From JBHGXV01 sp041920505 (GTDB taxonomy: Bacteria; Bacillota; Bacilli; Brevibacillales; Brevibacillaceae), in NCBI GenBank assembly GCA_041920505.1, contig JBHGXV010000044.1, positions 1-10,393 of the forward strand: DNA of 10,393 nt, in the 5' to 3' direction. Below the pieces are notes generated by a model. That model worked only from the letters and a program-made list of their open reading frames with translations, was not told the origin of the DNA and made no database searches. The translations under genes and the position numbers were made by a program. Below are positions 4,732 to 10,393 of this stretch, one piece after another (within the stretch, counting starts at the first letter, position 1; every line of letters starts with the position of its first letter).

Positions 4732-5541
4732 TCATTTGCCAACGCAACGGTCGTACAAAAGCCGGGCGATGCGGCCGATGGTGTCGCGCGCCGTTTGGGA
4801 CGGTACGTTTTTGGAGAGAACGACAATCAGGATGGCTTCGCCGCCCGCGTACAGGATGCCCGCGTCGTGCTCGATATGGGTGACACTGCCGGTTTTATGG
4901 GCCAGTTCCCACAAAGGTTGCCCGCCGATGACGGGGTGGTCCGGATCGGGCAGGTGCAGCGGCAGGGCGTGCCGGATCTGCTGTTGTTTCAGGATGGCGA
5001 CCATGTGCGCGCAACTGTGACGGGAGAGCAATTGGCCGGTGGCAAGCTTGCGCAGGATGCTGGCCATGTCGGCGGCGGTCACTTCGTTGTACCCTTCCGG
5101 CTCGGCGGGGACGATCATTAGCTTGTTGTAAAATTGGCTGTTTTCCATTCCGGCTTGGCGCATAATGGCACGCACCGACTCGACGCCGGTCAGCTCGATC
5201 AGCATGTTGGTCGCCGTGTTGTCGCTCTGGATGATCATCAGCGTCACCAGGTTGCAGACAGACAGCGACAGACCGGGGGAGAGGTGCCGCAGGACGCCGT
5301 CGCCGCCGACGATGTCTTCCTGCCTGAGGACGATGCGCGTTTCAAAGGCGTACTTGCCGCGATACACGTCGGCGAAGACAGCCGCCATGATCGGCACCTT
5401 GATCAGACTGGCAGCGTAAAACCGTTCGTCGGGCAGATGCGTCCAGCGCTCGCCGGTGCCCAACCGTTCGATGACGCACCCCCACGTGCCCCCGGCTTTT
5501 TCAAGGAATGATGCGATCTCTTCCTGAACGGATGCAATCAC
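4732..5541 (-). CDS. Beta-lactamase-like serine hydrolase, cytoplasmic form
   Basis: This 269-residue protein has the active-site motifs of the class A beta-lactamase/penicillin-binding superfamily: SLIK at 45-48 (nucleophile Ser45, Lys48), SDN at 106-108 and KTG at 216-218. The omega-loop region, AEPEGYNEVTAADM (146-159), has no Glu at the class A position four residues before Asn, so true penicillinase activity is doubtful. It may instead be a DD-peptidase-, esterase- or amidase-like enzyme (Beta-lactamase2, PF13354). The GTG at 5541 is preferred because AAGGAG (complement of 5550-5555) lies eight bases upstream. An in-frame extension to 5643 would add 34 residues but crosses the AT-rich promoter stretch. 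From the chosen start there is no signal peptide. The gene is divergent from the oligopeptide-binding protein gene, whose promoter overlaps its upstream region. Confidence 0.88.
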   Translation of the reverse strand: MIASVQEEIASFLEKAGGTWGCVIERLGTGERWTHLPDERFYAASLIKVPIMAAVFADVYRGKYAFETRIVLRQEDIVGGDGVLRHLSPGLSLSVCNLVTLMIIQSDNTATNMLIELTGVESVRAIMRQAGMENSQFYNKLMIVPAEPEGYNEVTAADMASILRKLATGQLLSRHSCAHMVAILKQQQIRHALPLHLPDPDHPVIGGQPLWELAHKTGSVTHIEHDAGILYAGGEAILIVVLSKNVPSQTARDTIGRIARLLYDRCVGK

Positions 5542-5569
5542 AAAAACAGCTCCTTGCTCAAAAGATTTT

Positions 5570-5599
5570 TTGTTATAGACAAAATTTTCATAATATAAT
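5570..5599 (+). promoter_or_regulatory. Likely promoter of the oligopeptide-binding protein gene
   Basis: TTGTTA (5570-5575) and a perfect TATAAT (5594-5599) are spaced 18 bases inside an AT-rich island between divergent genes. On the minus strand TATAAC (complement of 5572-5577) may be the -10 for the serine hydrolase, so the two promoters overlap and could be regulated together. Downstream, CACCGG (5641-5646) can pair with CCGGTG (5689-5694) in the leader. Confidence 0.5.
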
Positions 5600-5720
5600 A
5601 ATATAAATCCTGCTCCTGTTGTGCAAGCGGCTGAGCGGGTCACCGGTTATCCGGGGAAGACAAGCAGGGGGCCCAACGTGGAAGCGATCCGGTGCCCTGG
5701 GCGCGCAGGAGGAGAAGATG

Positions 5721-5843
5721 ATGAAACGAGGGGGTCAACAGGTTGAGGAGATTCGCGTCGCTATCGGTCTGTTTTGCGTTGGTCGGGACATTGTTTTTCA
5801 GCGGATGTTCGTCGCGAGAGCCTGCTTCCACGTCTGCGCCTAA
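5721..5843 (+). other. Out-of-frame open frame overlapping the start of the lipoprotein gene
   Basis: ATG at 5718 and 5721 follow AGGAGGAG (5707-5714), the second at a good distance. They open a 41-codon frame that overlaps the first 100 bases of the lipoprotein gene in another frame. The peptide (starting MMKRGGQQVEEIRVAIGLF) has no recognised family. It may be a translational leader, a decoy start or the trace of a frameshift near the start of the lipoprotein gene. Confidence 0.3.
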
Positions 5844-7389
5844 GCAGGCGAACCAGTCGGAACAACAGGCGGCAGGAACTGCAGGCGGCGCGAAACTGGA
5901 GGTGAATCTGGGGTCGGAACCGCAGACGATCGATCCGGGGCTGGCCCAGGATATTCCGTCGATGTCGGTGGCCCGTCAGGCGTTCGACGGGTTGTTGCGG
6001 CTGGGGACGGACGGCACACTGCACGAAGCTGTCGCCCAATCGTACGAAGTGTCACCTGATCAGTTGACCTACACCTTCCATTTGCGCGACTCCAAGTGGA
6101 GCAACGGCGATCCGGTGACGGCGCACGACTTCGAGTACGCGTGGAAGCGGGTGCTCGACCCGAAAACGGCTTCCAGCTACGCCTATCAGATGTTCTATCT
6201 GAAAAACGGCGAGAAGGCAAACAGCGGCAAGGCGTCCCTCGACGAAGTAGGGGTGAGGGCGCAGGACGACAAGACCCTTGTGGTGACGCTGGAACATCCG
6301 GCTCCGTTCTTCCTGCAACTGGTGGCGTCGGTCACCTACTTTCCGGTGAACCAGCGGGTGGTCCAATCCAATCCCAAGTGGGCCAACGAAGCGGCGACCT
6401 ACGTGGGCAACGGGCCGTTTATCCTCGACAAGTGGGAGCACAAGTCGAAAATCACGTTCCGCAAAAACGAACAATACTGGGACAAGGAGAACGTGAAGCT
6501 TTCCACGCTGGTGTTTGACATGATCGAAGATGCCAATACCGAGCTGAACTTGTTTGAGAACGGCGATCTGGATTGGGCCGGCTCTCCGCTGAGCGACCTG
6601 CCGGGCGACGCGCTGCCTGCCCTCAAGCAATCCGGCAAGCTGCATACCCAGTCGGCGACCGGTACATACCTGTACACGTTCAACACCGAACGGCCGCCGT
6701 TTACCAACAAAAAAATCCGCCAGGCTTTTGCCTACGCGATCAACCGCAAGGAAATTGTCGACAACATCGTGACCTATCGCGGGACGGCGGCGCTCGGGTA
6801 CCTGCCGCCGTCGATGTCGTTCAAACCGGAAGGCTACTTCAAGGATGGCGACGTGGAGACGGCGAAAAAACTGCTCGCCGACGGGATGAAGGAAGCGGGA
6901 TTGAAACAGTTGCCGCCGATCACGATTTTGTACAACACCAATGAAACGCATCAACGGATCGCCGCCGCCATCCAGGAACAGTGGCGTAAAGCGTTTGGGA
7001 TCGAGGTGCAACTGAAAAACGAAGAGAACAAGGTAAAACGCGAAGACATGAAGAACGGCAACTTCCAGATCGGCCGGAATAGCTGGATTGGCGACTTCAA
7101 CGATCCGATCAACTTCCTTGAGGTGTACCGCGACAAGGGCGGAAACAACGACGCCCGCTGGTTCAACCCTACCTTCAAAGAGCTGCTGAACAAGGCGAAG
7201 GTGGAGCGCGACCCGCAGAAGCGGCTGGAGTACCTGAAACAGGCGGACGCGATCTTCATGGACGAGATGCCGATCATCCCGATCTACTACTACACGTACG
7301 CCTGGGCGAAAAACGATGCGGTCAAAGACGTGGTCATCGACTCGCTCGGCTTCATAGACTTTAAGTATGCGTCGAAGGAATCAAAATGA
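5743..7389 (+). CDS. Oligopeptide ABC transporter substrate-binding lipoprotein (OppA/DppE-like)
   Basis: This 548-residue protein begins with a lipoprotein signal: basic MRRF, a hydrophobic run to about 19 and FFSGC with Cys22 as the lipid-anchor site. A Ser/Ala/Gln-rich linker and an SBP_bac_5 domain (about 45-545) follow. Hallmarks include YTFHLRDSKWSNGDPVTAHD and the following FEYAWKRVLDP, then YLYTFNTERPPFTNKKIRQA (around 307-326), the classic oligopeptide-binding motif. It is expected to bind peptides outside the membrane and deliver them to Opp/Dpp permeases, but no permease or ATPase gene lies beside it. It may therefore serve permeases encoded elsewhere. The start is taken as TTG at 5743, with GAGGGGG (5728-5734) eight bases upstream; it is the only in-frame start after a stop at 5722. 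The next gene follows 12 bases later, so the two form an operon. Confidence 0.93.
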   Translation: MRRFASLSVCFALVGTLFFSGCSSREPASTSAPKQANQSEQQAAGTAGGAKLEVNLGSEPQTIDPGLAQDIPSMSVARQAFDGLLRLGTDGTLHEAVAQSYEVSPDQLTYTFHLRDSKWSNGDPVTAHDFEYAWKRVLDPKTASSYAYQMFYLKNGEKANSGKASLDEVGVRAQDDKTLVVTLEHPAPFFLQLVASVTYFPVNQRVVQSNPKWANEAATYVGNGPFILDKWEHKSKITFRKNEQYWDKENVKLSTLVFDMIEDANTELNLFENGDLDWAGSPLSDLPGDALPALKQSGKLHTQSATGTYLYTFNTERPPFTNKKIRQAFAYAINRKEIVDNIVTYRGTAALGYLPPSMSFKPEGYFKDGDVETAKKLLADGMKEAGLKQLPPITILYNTNETHQRIAAAIQEQWRKAFGIEVQLKNEENKVKREDMKNGNFQIGRNSWIGDFNDPINFLEVYRDKGGNNDARWFNPTFKELLNKAKVERDPQKRLEYLKQADAIFMDEMPIIPIYYYTYAWAKNDAVKDVVIDSLGFIDFKYASKESK

Positions 7390-7401
7390 GGAGTGAGACT
7401 G

Positions 7402-8136
7402 GTGGCACCGATTATTGGCATTGCCGCAGCGAGGATGTTTCTTTCCGGCAATACGCTGGACCAGTATTTTTACGTGGGCAACGGATACGTGGACGGAGTG
7501 GCCCGCGCAGGCGGCATTCCGTTCATCTTCCCGCTGATGTCGATTGCGGAACGGCCGTTTCGCCAGATGGTGGAGGCGGTGGACGGCATTCTGCTCACCG
7601 GCGGGGAAGATCCGGCGCCGCATCTGTACGGTGAACCGCCGCACCCGGAGTTGGGCGAGGTGGACTACGAGCGTGATGTGGCGGAGATCGAACTGGTGAA
7701 ACTGGCGGTGGAGCTGAACAAGCCGATGTTCGGCATCTGCCGGGGGTTGCAGATCATCAACGTGGCGCTGGGCGGCACGCTGATCCAGGATATCCGAAGC
7801 CAGGTACCCGGCGCGTTCCAGCACAAGCAAATCGGCTCGCGCCAGTACGGCGCCCATTACGTGACGCTTGCCCCAGGGTTTGTCGCCGATGCCCTCGGGA
7901 AAACGGAGGTGCTGGTCAACTCCACGCACCATCAGGCGGTCAAGGACGTGGCGCCGGGCTTTCGCGTCACCGCCACTTCGGCCGACGGGGTGATCGAGGC
8001 GATCGAGAGTGACAACGGCCTGATCGTCGGCGTCCAGTGGCATCCCGAGCGGATGTGGTCGCACGACGCCAACATGCTGCAACTCGTCCGCTCGTTCGTC
8101 GCCAAAGTGCAAGAACAGAAAAAAATCACGACATGA
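7402..8136 (+). CDS. Class I glutamine amidotransferase-like hydrolase, gamma-glutamyl-GABA hydrolase type (PuuD-like, peptidase C26)
   Basis: This 244-residue protein has the C26 signature: LLTGGEDPAPHLYGE near 64-78, the nucleophile elbow FGICRG with Cys113, and QWHPE with catalytic His214 and Glu216. Enzymes of this type hydrolyse gamma-glutamyl bonds, as in gamma-glutamyl-GABA during putrescine breakdown; the exact substrate here is not shown. The GTG at 7402 is chosen because GAGGAG (7388-7393) lies eight bases before it, while the in-frame GTG at 7393 overlaps that site. It lies 12 bases after the oligopeptide-binding protein and before a terminator, so it is probably co-transcribed. 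It may process imported gamma-glutamyl peptides in the cytoplasm (inference). No other putrescine-pathway genes are adjacent. Confidence 0.9.
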   Translation: MAPIIGIAAARMFLSGNTLDQYFYVGNGYVDGVARAGGIPFIFPLMSIAERPFRQMVEAVDGILLTGGEDPAPHLYGEPPHPELGEVDYERDVAEIELVKLAVELNKPMFGICRGLQIINVALGGTLIQDIRSQVPGAFQHKQIGSRQYGAHYVTLAPGFVADALGKTEVLVNSTHHQAVKDVAPGFRVTATSADGVIEAIESDNGLIVGVQWHPERMWSHDANMLQLVRSFVAKVQEQKKITT

Positions 8137-8152
8137 CCCGCCAGACAGCACG

Positions 8153-8182
8153 GGCCGTCTGCCTCAAGCAGGCGCCTTTTTT
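8153..8182 (+). terminator. Intrinsic terminator after the C26 hydrolase gene
   Basis: CTGC (8159-8162) pairs with GCAG (8168-8171), extended by GGC (8153-8155) with GCC (8174-8176), followed by six Ts (8177-8182). It closes the peptide-binding/hydrolase operon and separates it from the polymerase gene. Confidence 0.8.
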
Positions 8183-8201
8183 GTCCCTGTCTCCTGTTCG
8201 C

Positions 8202-8230
8202 TTGCGTGCCAGAACAAACAGAGCGATAAT
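8202..8230 (+). promoter_or_regulatory. Likely promoter of the DNA polymerase IV gene
   Basis: TTGCGT (8202-8207) and GATAAT (8225-8230) are spaced 17 bases, between the terminator and the gene. Transcription would start near 8237. No CGAACN4GTTCG-type LexA box was seen, so SOS control is not supported. Confidence 0.5.
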
Positions 8231-8246
8231 ACAAAAAGGAGAATGT

Positions 8247-8270
8247 ATGTTTGGGGGGAGCCCCGATTGA
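8247..8270 (+). other. Possible seven-codon leader frame coupled to the polymerase start
   Basis: ATG at 8247 with AAAGGAG (8235-8241) upstream encodes MFGGSPD and stops in a TGA that overlaps the TTG start of the polymerase as TTGA. The same bases can fold GGGG (8253-8256) with CCCC (8261-8264), covering the GGGGGGAG site of the next gene. If transcription starts near 8237, most of the leader's own ribosome site is lost, so translation is uncertain. Confidence 0.35.
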
Positions 8271-9313
8271 AAAAGTTCCTGCATCTCGACATTGACGCGT
8301 TTTTCGCCAGCGTGGAACAGTTGGACCATCCGGAGTTGCGCGGCAAGCCGGTGATCGTCGGCGGTACGGGCAATCGCGGCGTGGTCGCCACTTGCAGCTA
8401 CGAGGCGCGGGCGTACGGCGTGCGCTCGGCGATGCCGGTGGCGCTGGCCCGCCGCAAGTGTCCGCACGGCGTGTTTTTGCCTGTCCGCTATAACCGCTAC
8501 CAGGAAAAATCAGCGGAAATCCGCGCGATTTACTCGGCGTACACCGATTTGTACCAGACGGTCGGACTGGACGAGGCGTACCTCGACTTGTCCCACTATG
8601 AAAACGCGGTGCCAATCGCCCGGGAAATCAAGCGGAGGATCAAGGCGGAGACGGGGCTTACGTGCAGTGTCGGCCTGTCGTACAACATGTCGCTCGCCAA
8701 AATCGCGAGCGACCTGAAAAAGCCGGACGCCTTTGTCGTCATCCGGCCCGACGAGGCCTTGGAGGTGTTGCGGCCGCTTCCCGTCGGCTCGATCAACGGC
8801 GTCGGCAAAAAGTCGCAGGAGATGCTGGCCAAACGGGGCATCCGCACGATCGAGGATTTCTGGGCCTTGTCTCTAGCAGAGGTGGTCCAGTTGTTCGGAA
8901 AATGGGGACATGAGCTGTACCAGCGGGCCAGGGGAATCGATTTGCGCGAGATCGTGATGAACCGGCCGCTGAAATCGCTCAGCCGGGAGACGACGCTCGC
9001 GGTTGACGTCTACGACCGGGAAAGCGTGGCGCAAGTGGCTCGCCGTCTGTTGCGCGAGGTAAAAGAGGATGCGGCGAACGAAGGGGTACGGCCGCAGACA
9101 CTGACGCTGAAAGTGAAATACGCCGACTTTCGCCAAAAGAGCAAGCAGCGCACCGCCGGGGCGGAAGCGGTCTGGGAAGACGTACTGGAGGGGCTGTTGG
9201 ACGCCTTTCATTACGCGGATGGCGTGCGGCTGGTGGGCGTTGGCTTTTCCAATTTCGCGACGGAAGAGACACGGGAGCGCTACGAACAGTTGACGCTGTT
9301 TCACTTGCTGTGA
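8267..9313 (+). CDS. dinB: DNA polymerase IV (Y-family, error-prone)
   Basis: This 348-residue protein has the Y-family order. Palm/fingers motifs are HLDIDAFFASVE at 6-17 (catalytic Asp8) and GLDEAYLDLS at 100-109 (Asp102, Glu103). LAKIASDLKKPD lies at 143-154, a thumb helix-hairpin-helix INGVGKKSQEMLAKRGI at 176-192 and the little-finger domain at about 230-340. The C terminus holds QLTLF (341-345), the canonical sliding-clamp binding motif. The protein extends synthesis past damaged bases at a cost in fidelity. The TTG at 8267 is chosen because GGGGGGAG ends six bases upstream and the product then starts like other family members (KKFLHLDID). An in-frame ATG at 8243 would add eight residues but has its ribosome site only one base away. 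It is followed after 19 bases by the DCC-family gene. Confidence 0.95.
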   Translation: MKKFLHLDIDAFFASVEQLDHPELRGKPVIVGGTGNRGVVATCSYEARAYGVRSAMPVALARRKCPHGVFLPVRYNRYQEKSAEIRAIYSAYTDLYQTVGLDEAYLDLSHYENAVPIAREIKRRIKAETGLTCSVGLSYNMSLAKIASDLKKPDAFVVIRPDEALEVLRPLPVGSINGVGKKSQEMLAKRGIRTIEDFWALSLAEVVQLFGKWGHELYQRARGIDLREIVMNRPLKSLSRETTLAVDVYDRESVAQVARRLLREVKEDAANEGVRPQTLTLKVKYADFRQKSKQRTAGAEAVWEDVLEGLLDAFHYADGVRLVGVGFSNFATEETRERYEQLTLFHLL

Positions 9314-9332
9314 CTGCGGGAGGAAAGAGAAC

Positions 9333-9662
9333 ATGACCCGACTGGTTGCCTATTACGACGAACACTGCCGGTTGTGCCGGACGCTTCGCGCGTGGACGGA
9401 GCGGTTGGCGAAGCGTTCCGCCATCGTGGAATGGCGGCACTACGAACAGGCTGCGGCGTGCGGTCTCGACGGATACGCCTGTGGTGAGGCCCTGCACGTG
9501 CAGACCGCGGACGACCGGGTGTACCGGGGCTTTGCGGCCGTCCGGCTGCTGTTTGGCTGCACGCGGCTTTCGTTTCTTCTGCCGCTTCTGCACCTGCCGG
9601 GAATGGAAAAGGCGGGGGAACGCTTGTATGCCTGGGTGGCGCGGCACCGCCACCGGCTGTGA
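9333..9662 (+). CDS. DCC-family (DUF393) thiol-disulfide oxidoreductase-like protein
   Basis: This 109-residue protein begins with the family's hallmark, YYDEHCRLC, with Asp9, Cys12 and Cys15 forming a DxxCxxC motif, followed by a helix and a GFAAVRLLF segment typical of DUF393. The family is proposed to have a thioredoxin-like redox fold; its partners are largely unknown. The ATG at 9333 has GGGAGG (9318-9323) at good spacing. It lies 19 bases after the polymerase gene and has no separate promoter, so the two are likely co-transcribed. C-terminal residues are basic (AWVARHRHRL). It is cytoplasmic, with no signal peptide. Confidence 0.88.
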   Translation: MTRLVAYYDEHCRLCRTLRAWTERLAKRSAIVEWRHYEQAAACGLDGYACGEALHVQTADDRVYRGFAAVRLLFGCTRLSFLLPLLHLPGMEKAGERLYAWVARHRHRL

Positions 9663-9677
9663 ATGGGGGAAGGAACT

Positions 9678-9758
9678 GTGAGCGAGACGCGGCCGGATGA
9701 TCGCTTTTGGTGCCGGCCGCAAAAAGCGAGCGTCCGGCGGTTGATGGAGCCGACATAA
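9678..9758 (+). CDS. Doubtful very small reading frame (26 aa)
   Basis: GTG at 9678 with GGGGGAAGGA just upstream opens a 26-codon frame (starting VSETRPDDRFWCRP); an in-frame ATG at 9663 directly follows the previous stop codon. The composition is Arg-rich and nothing is recognised. The same bases form GGCCGG (9691-9696) with CCGGCC (9713-9718), and alternatively CGCTTTT (9702-9708) with AAAAGCG (9722-9728). The region may therefore be a structured end of the polymerase operon rather than a gene. Confidence 0.2.
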   Translation: MSETRPDDRFWCRPQKASVRRLMEPT

Positions 9759-9805
9759 GTCCGAGCCGGGAACAAAATGACCAAAATGAGCAATACGTTC
9801 AAAAA

Positions 9806-9834
9806 TTGCGACAATAATGTATCGCCGGTATACT
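9806..9834 (+). promoter_or_regulatory. Promoter of the dicarboxylate symporter gene
   Basis: TTGCGA (9806-9811) and TATACT (9829-9834) are spaced exactly 17 bases, a good sigma-A type match (four and five of six). Transcription would start near 9841, giving a leader of about 120 bases with hairpins at 9865-9881, 9886-9906 and 9924-9936. Confidence 0.65.
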
Positions 9835-9873
9835 TCACATCAGGATAAGAGAACCTGTCCCGGCCGCTTGTAT

Positions 9874-9887
9874 TGTAAGCGTGTTCA
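9874..9887 (+). promoter_or_regulatory. CcpA-type cre site in the symporter leader
   Basis: TGTAAGCGTGTTCA matches the Bacillus cre consensus TGWAANCGNTNWCA at 13 of 14 positions, differing only at position 10. It lies about 35-45 bases after the likely transcription start, where CcpA binding blocks transcription. It implies repression of dicarboxylate uptake by preferred sugars, as is known for such genes in Bacillus; here this is inferred from sequence. Confidence 0.65.
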
Positions 9888-9959
9888 AAGCGCAAAAGCC
9901 GCTTTGTCGCGCGTGCCGCATGAGGTCGGGCCGACCAAAAACGAAAAGGGGGTTTCCTG

Positions 9960-10393
9960 ATGAGAAGCAGATTCAACAATCTGACGGTTTACGTATTGAT
10001 CGGGATCGTGCTGGGGATTGTCGTCGGCGCCGTCTGGCCCACATTCGCGGTTGAACTGAAGGTGCTCGCCGACATTTTCATCAAGCTGATCAAAATGGTC
10101 ATCCCGCCGATTGTTTTCTTCACCGTGGTCATCGGGATCGCCGGCATGGGCGATTTGAAAAAGGTGGGGAAAATTGGCGGCAAGGCCTTGCTGTATTTTG
10201 AGATTGTCACCACGTTTGCGCTCGCCATCGGGATGGTGGTGGTGAATCTGACCAAACCGGGTGTTGGCATCGACATGAGCGCGGTGGGCAAGGCGGACAT
10301 CTCCAAGTACACCAAGGAAGCCGCCGAAACTAGCCACGGATTCGTCGAGTTCATCAGCGGAATTATTCCGGATAACGTCGTCGGCGCCATGGC
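9960..10393 (+). CDS. dctA: C4-dicarboxylate/amino acid:cation symporter, DctA-like (partial, runs off the end)
   Basis: The first 144 residues are present. The ATG at 9960 has AAAAGGGGG (9944-9952) seven bases before it. The sequence has the DAACS-family pattern: a first helix LTVYVLIGIVLGIVVGAVW, then FIKLIKMVIPPIVFFTVVIG, GIAGMGDLKKVGKIGGKALL and a YFEIVTTFALAIGMVVVNL helix, followed by KPGVGIDM. The IKMVIPPIVF-TVV-GIAGMGD segment and the later FVEFISGIIPDNVVGAM resemble DctA, which imports succinate, fumarate and malate with protons or sodium. Specificity for glutamate (GltP) cannot be excluded because the substrate-binding C-terminal half is missing. It is an inner-membrane protein with its own promoter and cre site. 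Confidence 0.88.
   Translation, partial: MRSRFNNLTVYVLIGIVLGIVVGAVWPTFAVELKVLADIFIKLIKMVIPPIVFFTVVIGIAGMGDLKKVGKIGGKALLYFEIVTTFALAIGMVVVNLTKPGVGIDMSAVGKADISKYTKEAAETSHGFVEFISGIIPDNVVGAM

Noticed and set aside
4636..5121. Plus-strand open frame (161 codons) opposite the serine hydrolase
   Set aside because: It is a shadow of the motif-bearing minus-strand gene and begins within the terminator of the previous gene.
5570..5583. TTGT-TATAG-ACAA as a BlaI/MecI operator
   Set aside because: It does not contain the TACA-TGTA core of such operators, and no blaI gene is nearby.
4732..5643. Longer serine hydrolase start at 5643
   Set aside because: It would code through the AT-rich promoter stretch and lacks a ribosome site, whereas GTG at 5541 has AAGGAG eight bases upstream.
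6052..7011. Long minus-strand open frame (319 codons) inside the lipoprotein gene
   Set aside because: It is antisense to a clear SBP_bac_5 coding sequence, with shadow-like composition and no start signal.
8183..8266. LexA (SOS) box upstream of dinB
   Set aside because: No CGAAC-N4-GTTCG-like site; the GTTCG and GAAC fragments present are too far apart and in the wrong arrangement.

Overview
The window looks like chromosomal DNA from a Gram-positive bacterium of the Bacillales type, moderately high in GC; a Brevibacillus- or Effusibacillus-like relative is only a guess. The signs are strong AGGAGG/GGGGG Shine-Dalgarno sites, frequent GTG and TTG starts, a lipoprotein oligopeptide-binding protein, a CcpA-type cre site and compact U-tailed terminators. 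No rRNA, tRNA or transposase gene was seen.

Positions 1-1451 form an AT-richer segment. It begins inside the end of a CRISPR-like repeat array (1-170, two identical repeats and one degenerate one). It continues through an intergenic stretch with a long-range inverted repeat and a secreted protein that ends in a copper amine oxidase N-terminal-like domain (345-1451). From about 1580 on the DNA is GC-rich. A convergent 59-residue gene with a strong ribosome binding site lies on the minus strand (1684-1863). Next comes a 368-base gene-free stretch with a dense set of hairpins (about 2021-2200) that looks like a structured leader RNA. It lies just before a 64-residue single-span membrane protein (2232-2426).

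Positions 2495-3457 hold a nitroreductase-family flavoprotein and a one-domain cupin, closed by a strong terminator at 3524-3569. Opposite them, on the minus strand, is a five-helix membrane protein with two His-X13-His pairs (3616-4113), the pattern of di-heme ferric-reductase-like proteins. A 91-residue unknown protein (4334-4609) follows. Its translation start region is tandemly duplicated, which creates a short overlapping upstream reading frame.

A beta-lactamase-like serine hydrolase without a signal peptide (4732-5541, minus) is divergent from a two-gene unit: an oligopeptide-binding lipoprotein (5743-7389) and a class I glutamine amidotransferase-like hydrolase of the gamma-glutamyl-GABA hydrolase type (7402-8136). 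Together they suggest peptide or gamma-glutamyl compound scavenging, which is an inference. After a terminator come DNA polymerase IV (8267-9313) and a DCC-family (DUF393) protein (9333-9662). The window ends inside a dctA-like dicarboxylate symporter gene (from 9960). That gene has a good sigma-A type promoter and a near-perfect cre site in its leader, implying carbon catabolite repression.

The most interesting items are the unassigned structured RNA, the CRISPR end, the duplicated translation start at 4273-4345, the small His-X13-His membrane protein and the cre site. No clearly new multi-gene defence or biosynthetic system was recognised.
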